Positions 1 to 6,480 of a stretch of 8,998 bases of DNA are shown piece by piece. The stretch covers positions 1 through 8,998 of the forward strand of contig JAGLLQ010000389.1 in NCBI GenBank assembly GCA_023140455.1, given 5' to 3'. The DNA comes from Desulfobacteraceae bacterium (GTDB lineage Bacteria; Desulfobacterota; Desulfobacteria; Desulfobacterales; Desulfobacteraceae). The position numbers and the translations under genes were made by a program. Positions within the stretch are counted from its first letter, which is position 1; every line of letters begins with the position of its first letter. Under the pieces are notes generated by a model, which did no database searches, had not been told where the DNA came from, and was given only the letters and a program-made list of their open reading frames with translations.

Positions 1-101
1 CCGGTTCTGATCTGATTGTTGTGGGAAGACCAATAAGAGATGCTGATGATCCGGCAATAGCAGCTCAGATGATTGCAGAAGAGATCAAAAACGTTTTTTG
101 A
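1..101 (+). CDS. pyrF: Orotidine 5'-phosphate decarboxylase, C-terminal end (partial)
   Basis: Only the last 32 codons are present, in the frame that starts at base 3, ending with TGA at 99-101. OMP decarboxylase converts orotidine monophosphate to UMP, the last step of pyrimidine synthesis, in the cytoplasm. The visible tail reads GSDLIVVGRPIRDADDPA and then a short final helix. The VVGRPI stretch is the phosphate-binding loop on the last strand of the TIM barrel, and in this family it is followed by an acidic residue, a Pro and a closing helix, as here. The gene converges on lysC with only 5 bp between the two stop codons. Related barrel enzymes such as hexulose-phosphate synthase share the fold, but the GRPI signature favours PyrF. 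Confidence 0.8.
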   Translation, partial: GSDLIVVGRPIRDADDPAIAAQMIAEEIKNVF

Positions 102-118
102 TCATTCTAATCTTTTTT
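83..118 (+). terminator. Possible weak terminator at the pyrF/lysC convergence
   Basis: GATCAAAA (83-90) and TTTTGATC (96-103) form a perfect 8-bp inverted repeat around a 5-nt loop, and it overlaps the pyrF stop codon. A run of six T lies at 113-118, nine bases past the stem. The stem is AT-rich and the gap to the T-run is long, so it would be a weak terminator for pyrF. On the minus strand no T-run follows the hairpin. Confidence 0.3.
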
Positions 119-616
119 ATCAAGCCCAAAAGCTGTATGAAGTGCTCTTACCGCAAGCTCGGCATATTTTGCCTTGATAATACATGAAATTCTTATTTCC
201 GAGGTGCTTATCAGTCTTATATTTATATTTTCATCAGCAAGGGTTTGAAACATTGTTGCAGCAACACCTGCATGACTTTTCATGCCAAGCCCAATTACAG
301 AAACTTTTGCAATTTCTTCCTCGGCACTGAGAACTCCCTGGGCTCCAATATCTTTTGCTACTTCTTTTGATATCTCAAAAGCCTTATCAAAATCATTTTT
401 TGTTATAGTGAAAGAAAGGTCAGTTTCACCGCCGACTCGGGTGTTCTGTACTATCATATCCACAGCAATTTTTTCTTCAGCCAGAGGTGTAAATATTTTT
501 GCAGAAATCCCAGGTTGGTCAGGAACCTGTTTAAGAGTAATTCTAGCTTCGTTCATATCACAGGTAACACCGGCTACAACAACACTTTCCATATCATTTG
601 TTTCATTTATTACCAT
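107..616 (-). CDS. lysC: Possible internally initiated aspartate kinase beta subunit (ACT domains only)
   Basis: Inside lysC, in the same frame, the minus strand carries GAGGAGGG (complement of 621-628) with 5 nt between its AGGAGG core (622-627) and the ATG at 614-616, which is codon 239. Starting there would give a 169-residue protein holding only the two ACT domains. Aspartate kinases of B. subtilis and C. glutamicum are known to make such a beta subunit from an in-frame internal start, of very similar length, giving an alpha2-beta2 enzyme. The residues after the start ([12 protein letters not shown], from 247) resemble the start of those beta subunits. The GAG-GAG-GGA codons are also just Glu-Glu-Gly of the full-length protein, so the Shine-Dalgarno match could be coincidental. 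Confidence 0.5.
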   Translation of the reverse strand: MVINETNDMESVVVAGVTCDMNEARITLKQVPDQPGISAKIFTPLAEEKIAVDMIVQNTRVGGETDLSFTITKNDFDKAFEISKEVAKDIGAQGVLSAEEEIAKVSVIGLGMKSHAGVAATMFQTLADENINIRLISTSEIRISCIIKAKYAELAVRALHTAFGLDKKD

Positions 617-1330
617 TGTTCCCTCCTCGTTGTTGAATGATGATCTTACATGAAGCGGTACATTATATTTTTTTGCAAATTCCACTGAACGAATCTGGAG
701 TACTTTAGCTCCAAGTATTGCCATTTCAAGCATTTCTTCATAGGATATTATGTCAATTTTTTGAGCTTTAGTGCATATTCTTGGGTCAGTGGTATATACA
801 CCATCAACGTCAGTAAATATTTCACACACATCAGCTTTAAGAGCTGAAGCAATAGCCACAGCAGTTGTGTCTGATCCCCCCCGTCCGAGAGTTGTTATAT
901 CTCCATTGATATTATGCCCCTGGAATCCTGCGACTACAATTATGTTTCTATCTTTCAGCAATTTTTTCATTCTTTTGGCTTCAATGTCAATAATACGTGC
1001 TTTGCCAGAGCTGGTATCGGTAAGGATCCCTGCCTGAAAGCCAAGCAGTGATATAGCTTTATAACCCATTGATTTGAGAATAATTGACAATATAGCTGCA
1101 GTGGTCTGCTCTCCTGTGGCAAGCAAAACATCGAGCTCTCTTTTGTCAGGCTCTTTGTTTGCCTCTTTTGCAAGTTTGATCAGGCTGTCTGTAACGCCAG
1201 CCATTGCAGATAATACAACAACAACGTTGTCACCATTTTCATAGTTTTGAACTACTCGTTCAGCTACGTTTCTGATACGTGAAATATCAGCAACTGAAGT
1301 GCCACCAAATTTTTGAACCCTCAGTGTCAT
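107..1330 (-). CDS. lysC: Aspartate kinase
   Basis: This 407-residue enzyme phosphorylates L-aspartate with ATP, the committed step towards lysine, threonine, methionine and diaminopimelate. The kinase domain shows the N-terminal K7-FGGTS motif, SAMAGVT (41-47), GEQ (73-75), [11 protein letters not shown] (147-157) and [13 protein letters not shown] (172-184). Two ACT regulatory domains follow at roughly 262-330 and 341-405, so this is the monofunctional, feedback-regulated type with no fused homoserine dehydrogenase. Its length matches Bacillus and Corynebacterium LysC. AAGGAG at 1336-1341 lies 5 nt before the ATG. The gene is last in the nnr-tsaE-lysC cluster, 34 bp after tsaE. It is complete with no missing motif. 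An internal start is listed separately. Confidence 0.96.
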   Translation of the reverse strand: MTLRVQKFGGTSVADISRIRNVAERVVQNYENGDNVVVVLSAMAGVTDSLIKLAKEANKEPDKRELDVLLATGEQTTAAILSIILKSMGYKAISLLGFQAGILTDTSSGKARIIDIEAKRMKKLLKDRNIIVVAGFQGHNINGDITTLGRGGSDTTAVAIASALKADVCEIFTDVDGVYTTDPRICTKAQKIDIISYEEMLEMAILGAKVLQIRSVEFAKKYNVPLHVRSSFNNEEGTMVINETNDMESVVVAGVTCDMNEARITLKQVPDQPGISAKIFTPLAEEKIAVDMIVQNTRVGGETDLSFTITKNDFDKAFEISKEVAKDIGAQGVLSAEEEIAKVSVIGLGMKSHAGVAATMFQTLADENINIRLISTSEIRISCIIKAKYAELAVRALHTAFGLDKKD

Positions 1331-1364
1331 ACTGACTCCTTCGGTTTTGATTGAATCGTTAAAT

Positions 1365-1835
1365 TTACAACAAAAGTTTTTCTAACAGATTTGAGCCGTT
1401 ACGTCCAGATGCAAATATAGATATTTTTCTTTCAATTTTCTCATGCAGGGAGAATTCTATTTTTAAATCACATGGATAGGATGAATTTTTATTCAATATT
1501 TCAGGCCACTCAACAGCAATAACTGCATCTTCTTCATTCATGATTTCATCTATTCCGATATAATCAAGTTCTAAAACTTCTTCTATCCTGTAAAGATCAA
1601 TGTGATATAATTTGAGCCGTCCGGGATATTCATTAATAATGCTGTATGTAGGGCTTGTAACATAATATTCTTTAGAAATTCCAAGCCCTTTTGCAAGTCC
1701 CTGGGCAAATGTTGTTTTCCCTGAGCCAAGATTCCCATAAAGGAAAATGCAGAAATTTGAAGATATAAGTTCTCCAATTTTTTTACCGGCATTTTTTGTA
1801 TCTTTATCAGTTTCTAAAATAAATTCTTTTTTCAT
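1365..1835 (-). CDS. tsaE: tRNA N6-threonylcarbamoyladenosine biosynthesis ATPase TsaE
   Basis: This 156-residue protein is the P-loop ATPase that works with TsaB and TsaD to make t6A at position 37 of ANN-decoding tRNAs. The Walker A motif is GNLGSGKT (34-41). It is followed by the family motif [12 protein letters not shown] (59-70), the LYHIDLYRI strand (77-84 region) and VEWPEI (108-113) with the conserved tryptophan. Length is normal for TsaE. The start at 1835 leaves 8 bp after the nnr stop. I see no good Shine-Dalgarno there, so translation may be coupled to nnr. lysC follows 34 bp downstream. The nnr-tsaE neighbourhood is common in bacteria, and in some species the two domains are adjacent or co-transcribed. 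Confidence 0.95.
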   Translation of the reverse strand: MKKEFILETDKDTKNAGKKIGELISSNFCIFLYGNLGSGKTTFAQGLAKGLGISKEYYVTSPTYSIINEYPGRLKLYHIDLYRIEEVLELDYIGIDEIMNEEDAVIAVEWPEILNKNSSYPCDLKIEFSLHEKIERKISIFASGRNGSNLLEKLLL

Positions 1836-1843
1836 AGCAATTT

Positions 1844-3421
1844 TTATGTAAGGTTTTTATTTATTGTCCTCTGTATTACTTCTGGAATTACTTTTACCAT
1901 GTCTGAGGCTAAAAAACCAAACCCACCCATAGAATCTGCAAGCATGTCTCCACATAAACCATGAATAAAAACGCCTGCAATTGCAGCATTTTCGGACGAA
2001 AATCCCTGGGCTTTAAATCCTGCAATCATGCCGGTCAAAACATCTCCCATCCCTCCTGATGCCATTCCGGGATTCCCTGCAGGACAGATATATGCTTTTT
2101 TGTCAGCAAGAGATATTATGGTATTGGCTCCTTTGAGTACAAGTGTTATGCCAAATTCGTCTGAAAAAGTTCTGGCAGACTCTAATCTGTTATCCTGGAT
2201 TTCCTGAGTGCTTGTTGAAGCAAGTCTCGCCATCTCACCGGGATGAGGTGTGAGGATGATATCAGATTTTGTATTTTTTAATATCTGCGGGTTTTCAGCA
2301 ATCAGATTAAGGCTGTCTGCGTCCATAATCATGGGGATATCCAATACTTTAATAAGTTTTTCAAGAAGGGTTTTTGTTCTTTTGTCAGTTCCAATGCCCG
2401 GCCCAATAGCAATAGCATCTTTATCTTTTGCAATTTCAATTATTTTTTCAAATGCAGATTCAGTCAGGATCCCTTTGCCATTATCAGGCAAAGGATATGT
2501 CATTGCTTCAGTCACCTGGGGCTCCACAGATGTATTAAGGCTTTGGGGGATACCAAGGGTTACAAGCCCTGTTCCACACCTCATTGCAGCATTGGAAGCA
2601 AGTGCTGCAGCACCGGTTTTACCTGGAGAACCTGCAAGGATCAAAACATGGCCGAAATGTCCTTTGTGGGACTCTGAGTCTCTTTCAGGAAATAAAAGTT
2701 TTATATCTTTTTCTTCCAATAGATTCAACTTTGGGTTGAATTTTTCAGTGATATATCCTGGTATGCCAATGTCTACAACTTCAAGCTCTCCTGTATGTTT
2801 ATCACCAGGGTGGAGAATGTGTCCGGGTTTTGGATGCGCAAACGTGGCGGTTGCTGAAGCATTAATGGCGATACCGCATGGTTTGCCTGTGTCAGCACTA
2901 AGTCCTGAGGGGATATCAATGCTGAATACCAGGCTTTTGCTCTTGTTGACCATTGCAATTATATCTTTAAAAATCCCTCTTACATCAGAATTAAGCCCTG
3001 TACCAAAAATACCGTCAACAAAAATATCATGATGAAGTAGTTTTGACTTATATTTTTGTAAAGTGTTTTCATCAATAATTTCTGTTATGGAAGAGTTATT
3101 ATTATTTTTGATAAGTTTTTGAACAAGTTCAAAATTAGCCTTTGCATCACCTGATATTTTCTTTTTTGAACAAAGGAGAAAGATATTTGTGTGAATATTT
3201 TTCTCCATGAGATATCGGGCTACAACAAAGGCATCGCCACCATTGTTTCCTCTACCTGCTATTATGCCGACTGTTTTTGAAGATATATTTGGGAATGTCT
3301 GTACAAGCATGGTATATGCACCTCTTCCGGCACTTTCCATGAGGGTCCTGCCCGGGATGCCAAAGGATTCAATGGTATCCCTGTCCATGTTTTGCATTTC
3401 ATCTGCTGTAACAAGATACAT
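1844..3421 (-). CDS. nnr: Bifunctional NAD(P)H-hydrate epimerase / ADP-dependent NAD(P)H-hydrate dehydratase
   Basis: This 525-residue fusion repairs NADH and NADPH damaged by hydration. The N-terminal YjeF_N (NnrE) domain, about 1-225, interconverts the R and S hydrates. It shows GRGNNGGDAFVVARYL (56-71), DGIFGTGL (136-143), SIDIPSGL (167-174) and FAHPKPGH (194-201). The C-terminal carbohydrate-kinase-like NnrD domain, about 240-520, dehydrates the S form using ADP. It shows GHVLILAGSPGKTGAA (257-272), AIGPGIGTD (338-346), MDADSLN (366-372), LTPHPGEMARL (390-400) and the nucleotide-site motif NPGMASGGMGDVLTGMI (450-466). AGGAG at 3427-3431 lies 5 nt before the ATG. It is the first gene of the nnr-tsaE-lysC cluster. 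Both domains look intact. Confidence 0.96.
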   Translation of the reverse strand: MYLVTADEMQNMDRDTIESFGIPGRTLMESAGRGAYTMLVQTFPNISSKTVGIIAGRGNNGGDAFVVARYLMEKNIHTNIFLLCSKKKISGDAKANFELVQKLIKNNNNSSITEIIDENTLQKYKSKLLHHDIFVDGIFGTGLNSDVRGIFKDIIAMVNKSKSLVFSIDIPSGLSADTGKPCGIAINASATATFAHPKPGHILHPGDKHTGELEVVDIGIPGYITEKFNPKLNLLEEKDIKLLFPERDSESHKGHFGHVLILAGSPGKTGAAALASNAAMRCGTGLVTLGIPQSLNTSVEPQVTEAMTYPLPDNGKGILTESAFEKIIEIAKDKDAIAIGPGIGTDKRTKTLLEKLIKVLDIPMIMDADSLNLIAENPQILKNTKSDIILTPHPGEMARLASTSTQEIQDNRLESARTFSDEFGITLVLKGANTIISLADKKAYICPAGNPGMASGGMGDVLTGMIAGFKAQGFSSENAAIAGVFIHGLCGDMLADSMGGFGFLASDMVKVIPEVIQRTINKNLT

Positions 3422-3615
3422 AAAGTCTCCTGAAATTATAATTTTTTAATAATTTGCATTTGTAATATTAATAAGTAATTGGTTTTTCATTAAAATTCAA
3501 GTTGGAAAAATAATTATTATATCTGGATACCTGCTGCTACGTCGGGCACCAGCTTAATAAAAGAGATACAGAATAAGAAAGCGGGTGGCATGATTTCTCT
3601 CACTCTAAATTTTGC
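3422..3615. other. Intergenic gap upstream of nnr
   Basis: This 194-bp AT-rich gap lies between the uncharacterised gene and nnr, both on the minus strand. The minus strand carries one TATAAT-like box (complement near 3514-3519) that could serve nnr, but no good -35 lies at the right distance, so I do not call a promoter. A short GC-rich island at about 3523-3552 forms an imperfect hairpin, listed separately. Confidence 0.4.
3512..3552 (-). terminator. Possible weak terminator hairpin after the 177-residue gene
   Basis: Read on the minus strand, CTGG-T-GCC and GGT-AT-CCAG (3523-3552) pair around a 13-nt loop with a small internal bulge. An AT-rich tract including a T-run follows towards 3500. 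The stem is the only GC-rich stretch in this gap and lies about 65 bp past the stop of the upstream gene. The bulge and the lack of an immediate T-run make this tentative. Confidence 0.25.
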
Positions 3616-4149
3616 TTAAGATATCATTGCCTGAAGATCAAGTATAAGATCCTGAGGGGCAAGACCTTTAAGGTTCTGATTTAAAAATTTAAAAGTTTCT
3701 CGGATAATTAGGGTTTTAGGGTTTGGTGAAAGCATTTGCACTTCAATGGTTTTCAGGTCAATAACTATTTCTTCCATCAGGTTAAAGGGAAAAGCTTTGC
3801 TATCAAGGCCTGCTCTGACCTTATTAAGCAGTTCGTGAACTGCTTTTCTCCCTTGTTCATCAAGGACAGGGCCGCTTCCGAGCCTAAAAATTTGGGTTTC
3901 ATTCTCGGGAGTTATGTTGATGCCCAGAGTTTCAAGTCCTTTTTGGGTTATGCCCATTCCTCCAGAAAGAGTTTTCATCTCTGCTAAGTCTTCAATAAAT
4001 AGGTTTTGGGCTAATGCAACTGCTTCATCTTTGCCAAGTCCAAGATCCACTCCTATATCATACATGGAAATCTGTACTTCAAAATTACCCTCTGCCCTGT
4101 TGTACAATTCCTGTAAAAATGCCTGCCTGGAAGACTCTTTAAAACTCAT
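3616..4149 (-). CDS. Uncharacterised protein with winged-helix-like N-terminus
   Basis: I do not recognise a named family. The 177-residue product is soluble, with no signal peptide or membrane segment. Residues 9-75 look like a winged-helix domain: a first helix (FLQELYNRAEG), then SMYDIGVDLGLGKDEAVALAQ as a helix-turn-helix, then LAEMKTLSGGMGITQKGLETL, which resembles the wing and following helix. That pattern, with the IT-x-KG motif, is common in winged-helix regulators. A linker with LGSGPVLDE (90-98) leads to a second all-helical part (about 100-177) rich in Leu, Ile and Glu. The start is well set by AAGGA (4156-4160), 6 nt before the ATG. I recall similar hypothetical proteins in Desulfobacterota. 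A DNA-binding or protein-docking role is inference only. Confidence 0.8.
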   Translation of the reverse strand: MSFKESSRQAFLQELYNRAEGNFEVQISMYDIGVDLGLGKDEAVALAQNLFIEDLAEMKTLSGGMGITQKGLETLGINITPENETQIFRLGSGPVLDEQGRKAVHELLNKVRAGLDSKAFPFNLMEEIVIDLKTIEVQMLSPNPKTLIIRETFKFLNQNLKGLAPQDLILDLQAMIS

Positions 4150-4173
4150 AAGCTGTCCTTTTTAAAATAATAT

Positions 4174-4207
4174 ATTATAAACAAGAATAACATATAAAGT
4201 TAGTCAA
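4174..4207 (-). promoter_or_regulatory. Tentative promoter for the 177-residue gene
   Basis: The minus strand has TTGACT (complement of 4202-4207), 5 of 6 to the sigma-70 -35 box, and a perfect TATAAT (complement of 4174-4179), about 25 bp before the start codon. The spacer is 22 bp, longer than the usual 16-18, so the two boxes may not belong together. Confidence 0.25.
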
Positions 4208-4278
4208 AAAAACTTATTTTGTTTAATTCAATCTCAAGCTGCTATACCTTTGCATTTTTACTTTTGGGATATGAGGTT

Positions 4279-4301
4279 TAAAAATCAAGGTTTGACCCCA
4301 A
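4279..4301 (-). terminator. Probable terminator of the serine hydrolase gene
   Basis: Directly after the stop codon at 4306, the minus strand reads TTGGGGTCAAACCTTGA and then TTTTT. UUGGGGU and ACCUUGA can form a 7-bp stem (with G-U pairs) around a CAA triloop. Short stem plus T-run fits a modest rho-independent terminator. The same sequence also resembles a short motif that I recall as dispersed in several genomes, see findings. Confidence 0.35.
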
Positions 4302-4305
4302 GCCA

Positions 4306-5856
4306 TTAACAGACAAAAAATAGAAGCCCTAAATCCTTCAGAGTAAACACACAATAGAGTGAGACAAGAGCATGTATGGAAAAATAACTTCTTGCCAAAT
4401 TTGACCAATAACGCCCCCTCCATAATTTAACTGACAGGGCTAACGACCCCGCAGTGAGTATGATGATTGCCCAACTTCCTATCACTTTATGCAATGCTGG
4501 ATATATTGGCTGAGCGTAACCACTGTTGAGCAAGAAAAATAGAGTTTCAGCCTCGCCTGACACAATTCCTACAAAAATGATCCCTACTAACGCATTTATA
4601 CCAATCCAAATGCGGAAAAGGTGAAGCCTTATGCGATCCCCTTTGTTGTCATTTGGCATCGGTTGTTCCACAAGGCAGGGTTTGCTCAGCAAATTCAGCG
4701 GCCATAGAATACAAAGGAGTATGGTAAATAAGAATAATAGCTCACTGATCACAAATCCTGTTTGAGGAACAGTTTTGAGAATCGGTTCTTTTGGAAGTGA
4801 ATTATCATTTTCAATGACATCAGGCAGAATGTACTTGTTCATCATCATTCTGACCTGCGGATGACCATAGCTCTTGCTATAAGCGCTGGCAGTGATGACC
4901 ACAACCAAATCCATCGTGGGAAATACATAAATCTTATTCCCGCCATTGCCTGAGGCAAAATAAGTCTCAATCCATTGATCATTAATAAGAAAAGCCTCTC
5001 TCCACCAGTAGTAGCCATAGTGCACGTCAAGTCGGGCATTAACTGCCAAGTGAGCTCTTGTTGACTCTTCCACCCATTTTTTGGAGATCAACTGTTCTCC
5101 TTTCCACGCCCCTTTCTGCAAATAGAGCTGCCCGAATCTGGCCATATCCCGGGGGCGCATGCGAAATCCGCCTCCGGTGTATTCTTTACCGTTTGGCAGG
5201 ATGTGCCATTTATAATGTTCAATCCCAAGAGGTCGGAAAAGAAAGTCTTCAGCAAACTGCCCGACAGACAATCCTGAAGACTGTTCAATGATTGGCCCGA
5301 AAAGAGCAGGGGCTGCAGAATCGTAGTCAAACCGGCTCCCGGGTTCATACTCAATCGGTTGGCAGAGGACATCTCTTATCCAGTTTACAGTGTACCAGTT
5401 TCGATTTTCCCAGGATGGATACTCCCCTGGTTCGGCAAGCCCAAAACTCATCGACAACACATGCTTCAATGAGATTGCCTCTTTTCTCGGATCACGGCTG
5501 TTTTGGCACTCAACTCCGGGGAAAAAGGAGAATAGCTTTTCATCAACGCCTCGAACAAGATCTTTGTCTATGGCTATCCCTGCAAGAGCAGAGGTTATAC
5601 TTTTGCCTGCCGATCTTATATCGTGCAGTGTATCAGGCCCTTCACCATTAAAATACTCCTCGATAAGGATTTTTCCTTTTTTAACAACAAGGATACTATT
5701 GATATCCTTAAAGGTCTGATCCATAATACGTGCTCTCAGTAACTTGATTTTGCTGAGAGCAGATGCCTTATTTGAAATTTTCTCTGCTTTACAGTCACCA
5801 ACCGCAATTATTGCAGTAATTACCAGTGAAATAATTAAAAAAAGTTCTCTTTTCAT
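4306..5856 (-). CDS. Serine hydrolase, beta-lactamase/esterase family, with C-terminal membrane segments
   Basis: This 516-residue protein starts with a signal-like hydrophobic segment (FLIISLVITAIIAVG, 6-20), so the catalytic part is probably outside the cytoplasmic membrane. The class C beta-lactamase-like domain spans about 40-345. It has the nucleophile motif S82-A-G-K85, Y178-D-S as the second (Tyr) motif, and a third motif G-N-G-G (303-306) in place of KTG, followed by IYVFPTMDLVVVIT. The block GGGFRMRPRDMARFGQLYL (228-246) is typical of 6-aminohexanoate-dimer-hydrolase/esterase-type members, so antibiotic hydrolysis is unlikely. Four hydrophobic segments follow at about 368-390, 413-434, 458-478 and 490-515. 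The substrate is unknown. No strong Shine-Dalgarno precedes the ATG. By eye the DNA looks richer in GC than its neighbours. It is a lone gene. Confidence 0.9.
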   Translation of the reverse strand: MKRELFLIISLVITAIIAVGDCKAEKISNKASALSKIKLLRARIMDQTFKDINSILVVKKGKILIEEYFNGEGPDTLHDIRSAGKSITSALAGIAIDKDLVRGVDEKLFSFFPGVECQNSRDPRKEAISLKHVLSMSFGLAEPGEYPSWENRNWYTVNWIRDVLCQPIEYEPGSRFDYDSAAPALFGPIIEQSSGLSVGQFAEDFLFRPLGIEHYKWHILPNGKEYTGGGFRMRPRDMARFGQLYLQKGAWKGEQLISKKWVEESTRAHLAVNARLDVHYGYYWWREAFLINDQWIETYFASGNGGNKIYVFPTMDLVVVITASAYSKSYGHPQVRMMMNKYILPDVIENDNSLPKEPILKTVPQTGFVISELLFLFTILLCILWPLNLLSKPCLVEQPMPNDNKGDRIRLHLFRIWIGINALVGIIFVGIVSGEAETLFFLLNSGYAQPIYPALHKVIGSWAIIILTAGSLALSVKLWRGRYWSNLARSYFSIHALVSLYCVFTLKDLGLLFFVC

Positions 5857-5900
5857 GTCAGCTTTTTCTGTTTGTTATTCTTTGGCATCTCACTCAATAT

Positions 5901-5929
5901 TTTGTATCAAAGGAAATTGTGGATGTAAA
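5901..5929 (-). promoter_or_regulatory. Candidate sigma-70 promoter of the serine hydrolase gene
   Basis: On the minus strand, TTTACA (complement of 5924-5929, 5 of 6 to the -35 consensus) is followed after 17 bp by TACAAA (complement of 5901-5906, 4 of 6 to the -10 consensus). An upstream TG one base before the -10 makes an extended -10. Transcription would begin near 5894, leaving a leader of roughly 37 nt. Confidence 0.4.
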
Positions 5930-6056
5930 CAAAAGAAAACTCAGATTTATGTAGTATAAAAATTAATATTGCTCAGTTTTTCAGTATAGCAGAAACTCAA
6001 AGTTACTTGCTTTTTGGACGAATCTCCATTAATATATTCATATTGATCCATAGTAA

Positions 6057-6159
6057 AGACAGTTTGCACAAAATTCACCAATTGTTCCTGAAACTTACAA
6101 GACCTAATTTACACTCTTTCTAATGTCTTGTTTCATCTTTTAGTCACAAACTGCTGTCT
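6057..6159 (+). repeat. Nested inverted repeats upstream of the mini-protein gene
   Basis: The outer arms are AGACAGTTTG (6057-6066) and CAAACTGCTGTCT (6147-6159), which pair except for 3 extra bases. The inner arms are TGAAACTTACAAGAC (6089-6103) and GTCTTGTTTCA (6125-6135), which pair except for 4 extra bases, with a 21-nt loop. If transcribed, this would fold into a long interrupted stem ending about 24 nt before the Shine-Dalgarno of the next gene. Confidence 0.5.
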
Positions 6160-6182
6160 AATAGGTTATTACCCTCAAACAA

Positions 6183-6188
6183 AAGGAG
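6183..6188 (+). promoter_or_regulatory. Ribosome binding site that fixes the mini-protein start
   Basis: AAGGAG lies 6 nt before the ATG at 6195. The alternative GTG one codon upstream (6192) would be only 3 nt away, so the ATG is the better start. Confidence 0.8.
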
Positions 6189-6194
6189 CCTGTG

Positions 6195-6380
6195 ATGACA
6201 CAAAATCAAAAGGAAAGCCTTCAAATCGACAGGGGTGGCAGACGACGAATCAAAGACCGGCGGTTTAGAGTCTCCGTCATAAAAGCTTCAGAACGACGAA
6301 CTGGTTTAAAACGTCGCAGCGGATGGGATAGAAGATATAAACAACTTGATGTTATCAGTGCAACTGACCGACGTGCCTGA
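6195..6380 (+). CDS. Small, very basic protein with repeated Asp/Glu-Arg-Arg motifs
   Basis: This 61-residue protein contains 15 Arg and 5 Lys against 7 acidic residues. Its core is a string of (D/E/K)RR units: IDRGGRRRIKDRR (11-23), ERRTGLKRRSGWDRR (33-47) and TDRR (57-60). There is no cysteine, signal peptide or membrane segment. The strong Shine-Dalgarno and the regular motif spacing argue that it is a real gene in spite of its size. I recall similar DRR-x-x-x-DRR tails in proteobacterial proteins with PilZ or PAS domains, but I know of no assigned function. Nucleic-acid or acidic-protein binding is a guess from charge. A cyclic-nucleotide-binding-fold gene follows 100 bp downstream on the same strand. 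Confidence 0.7.
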   Translation: MTQNQKESLQIDRGGRRRIKDRRFRVSVIKASERRTGLKRRSGWDRRYKQLDVISATDRRA

Positions 6381-6417
6381 TCAGTTGATCCCTCAACGGC
6401 CTGATGTGTACACCCTG

Positions 6418-6446
6418 TTGCAGCACTCTTTTCTATACAGGATATT
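6418..6446 (+). promoter_or_regulatory. Weak promoter candidate ahead of the cNMP-fold gene
   Basis: TTGCAG (6418-6423) and GATATT (6441-6446) are separated by 17 bp, matching the consensus at 3 and 4 of 6 positions. Co-transcription from upstream is equally possible. Confidence 0.2.
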
Positions 6447-6480
6447 ATTAAAAAACATCTTTTAATTTAAGGAGACTGCC

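Larger units (their letters stand above)
5857..6194. other. Divergent intergenic region, 338 bp
   Basis: It separates the minus-strand serine hydrolase from the plus-strand mini-protein gene. It holds a plausible promoter for the hydrolase (5901-5929) and nested inverted repeats (6057-6159) ahead of the mini-protein. I see no coding sequence, tRNA or clear promoter for the plus-strand side. Confidence 0.6.

Noticed and set aside
2250..3032. 260-codon open frame on the plus strand across nnr
   Set aside because: It lies wholly antisense to the strongly supported nnr coding sequence, has no Shine-Dalgarno and gives no recognisable protein.
5292..5719. Two overlapping plus-strand open frames of 119 and 109 codons
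   Set aside because: Both are antisense shadows of the serine hydrolase gene, whose catalytic motifs fix the real frame.
6192..6194. GTG one codon upstream of the mini-protein start
   Set aside because: It would leave only 3 nt after the Shine-Dalgarno. The ATG at 6195 has 6 nt.
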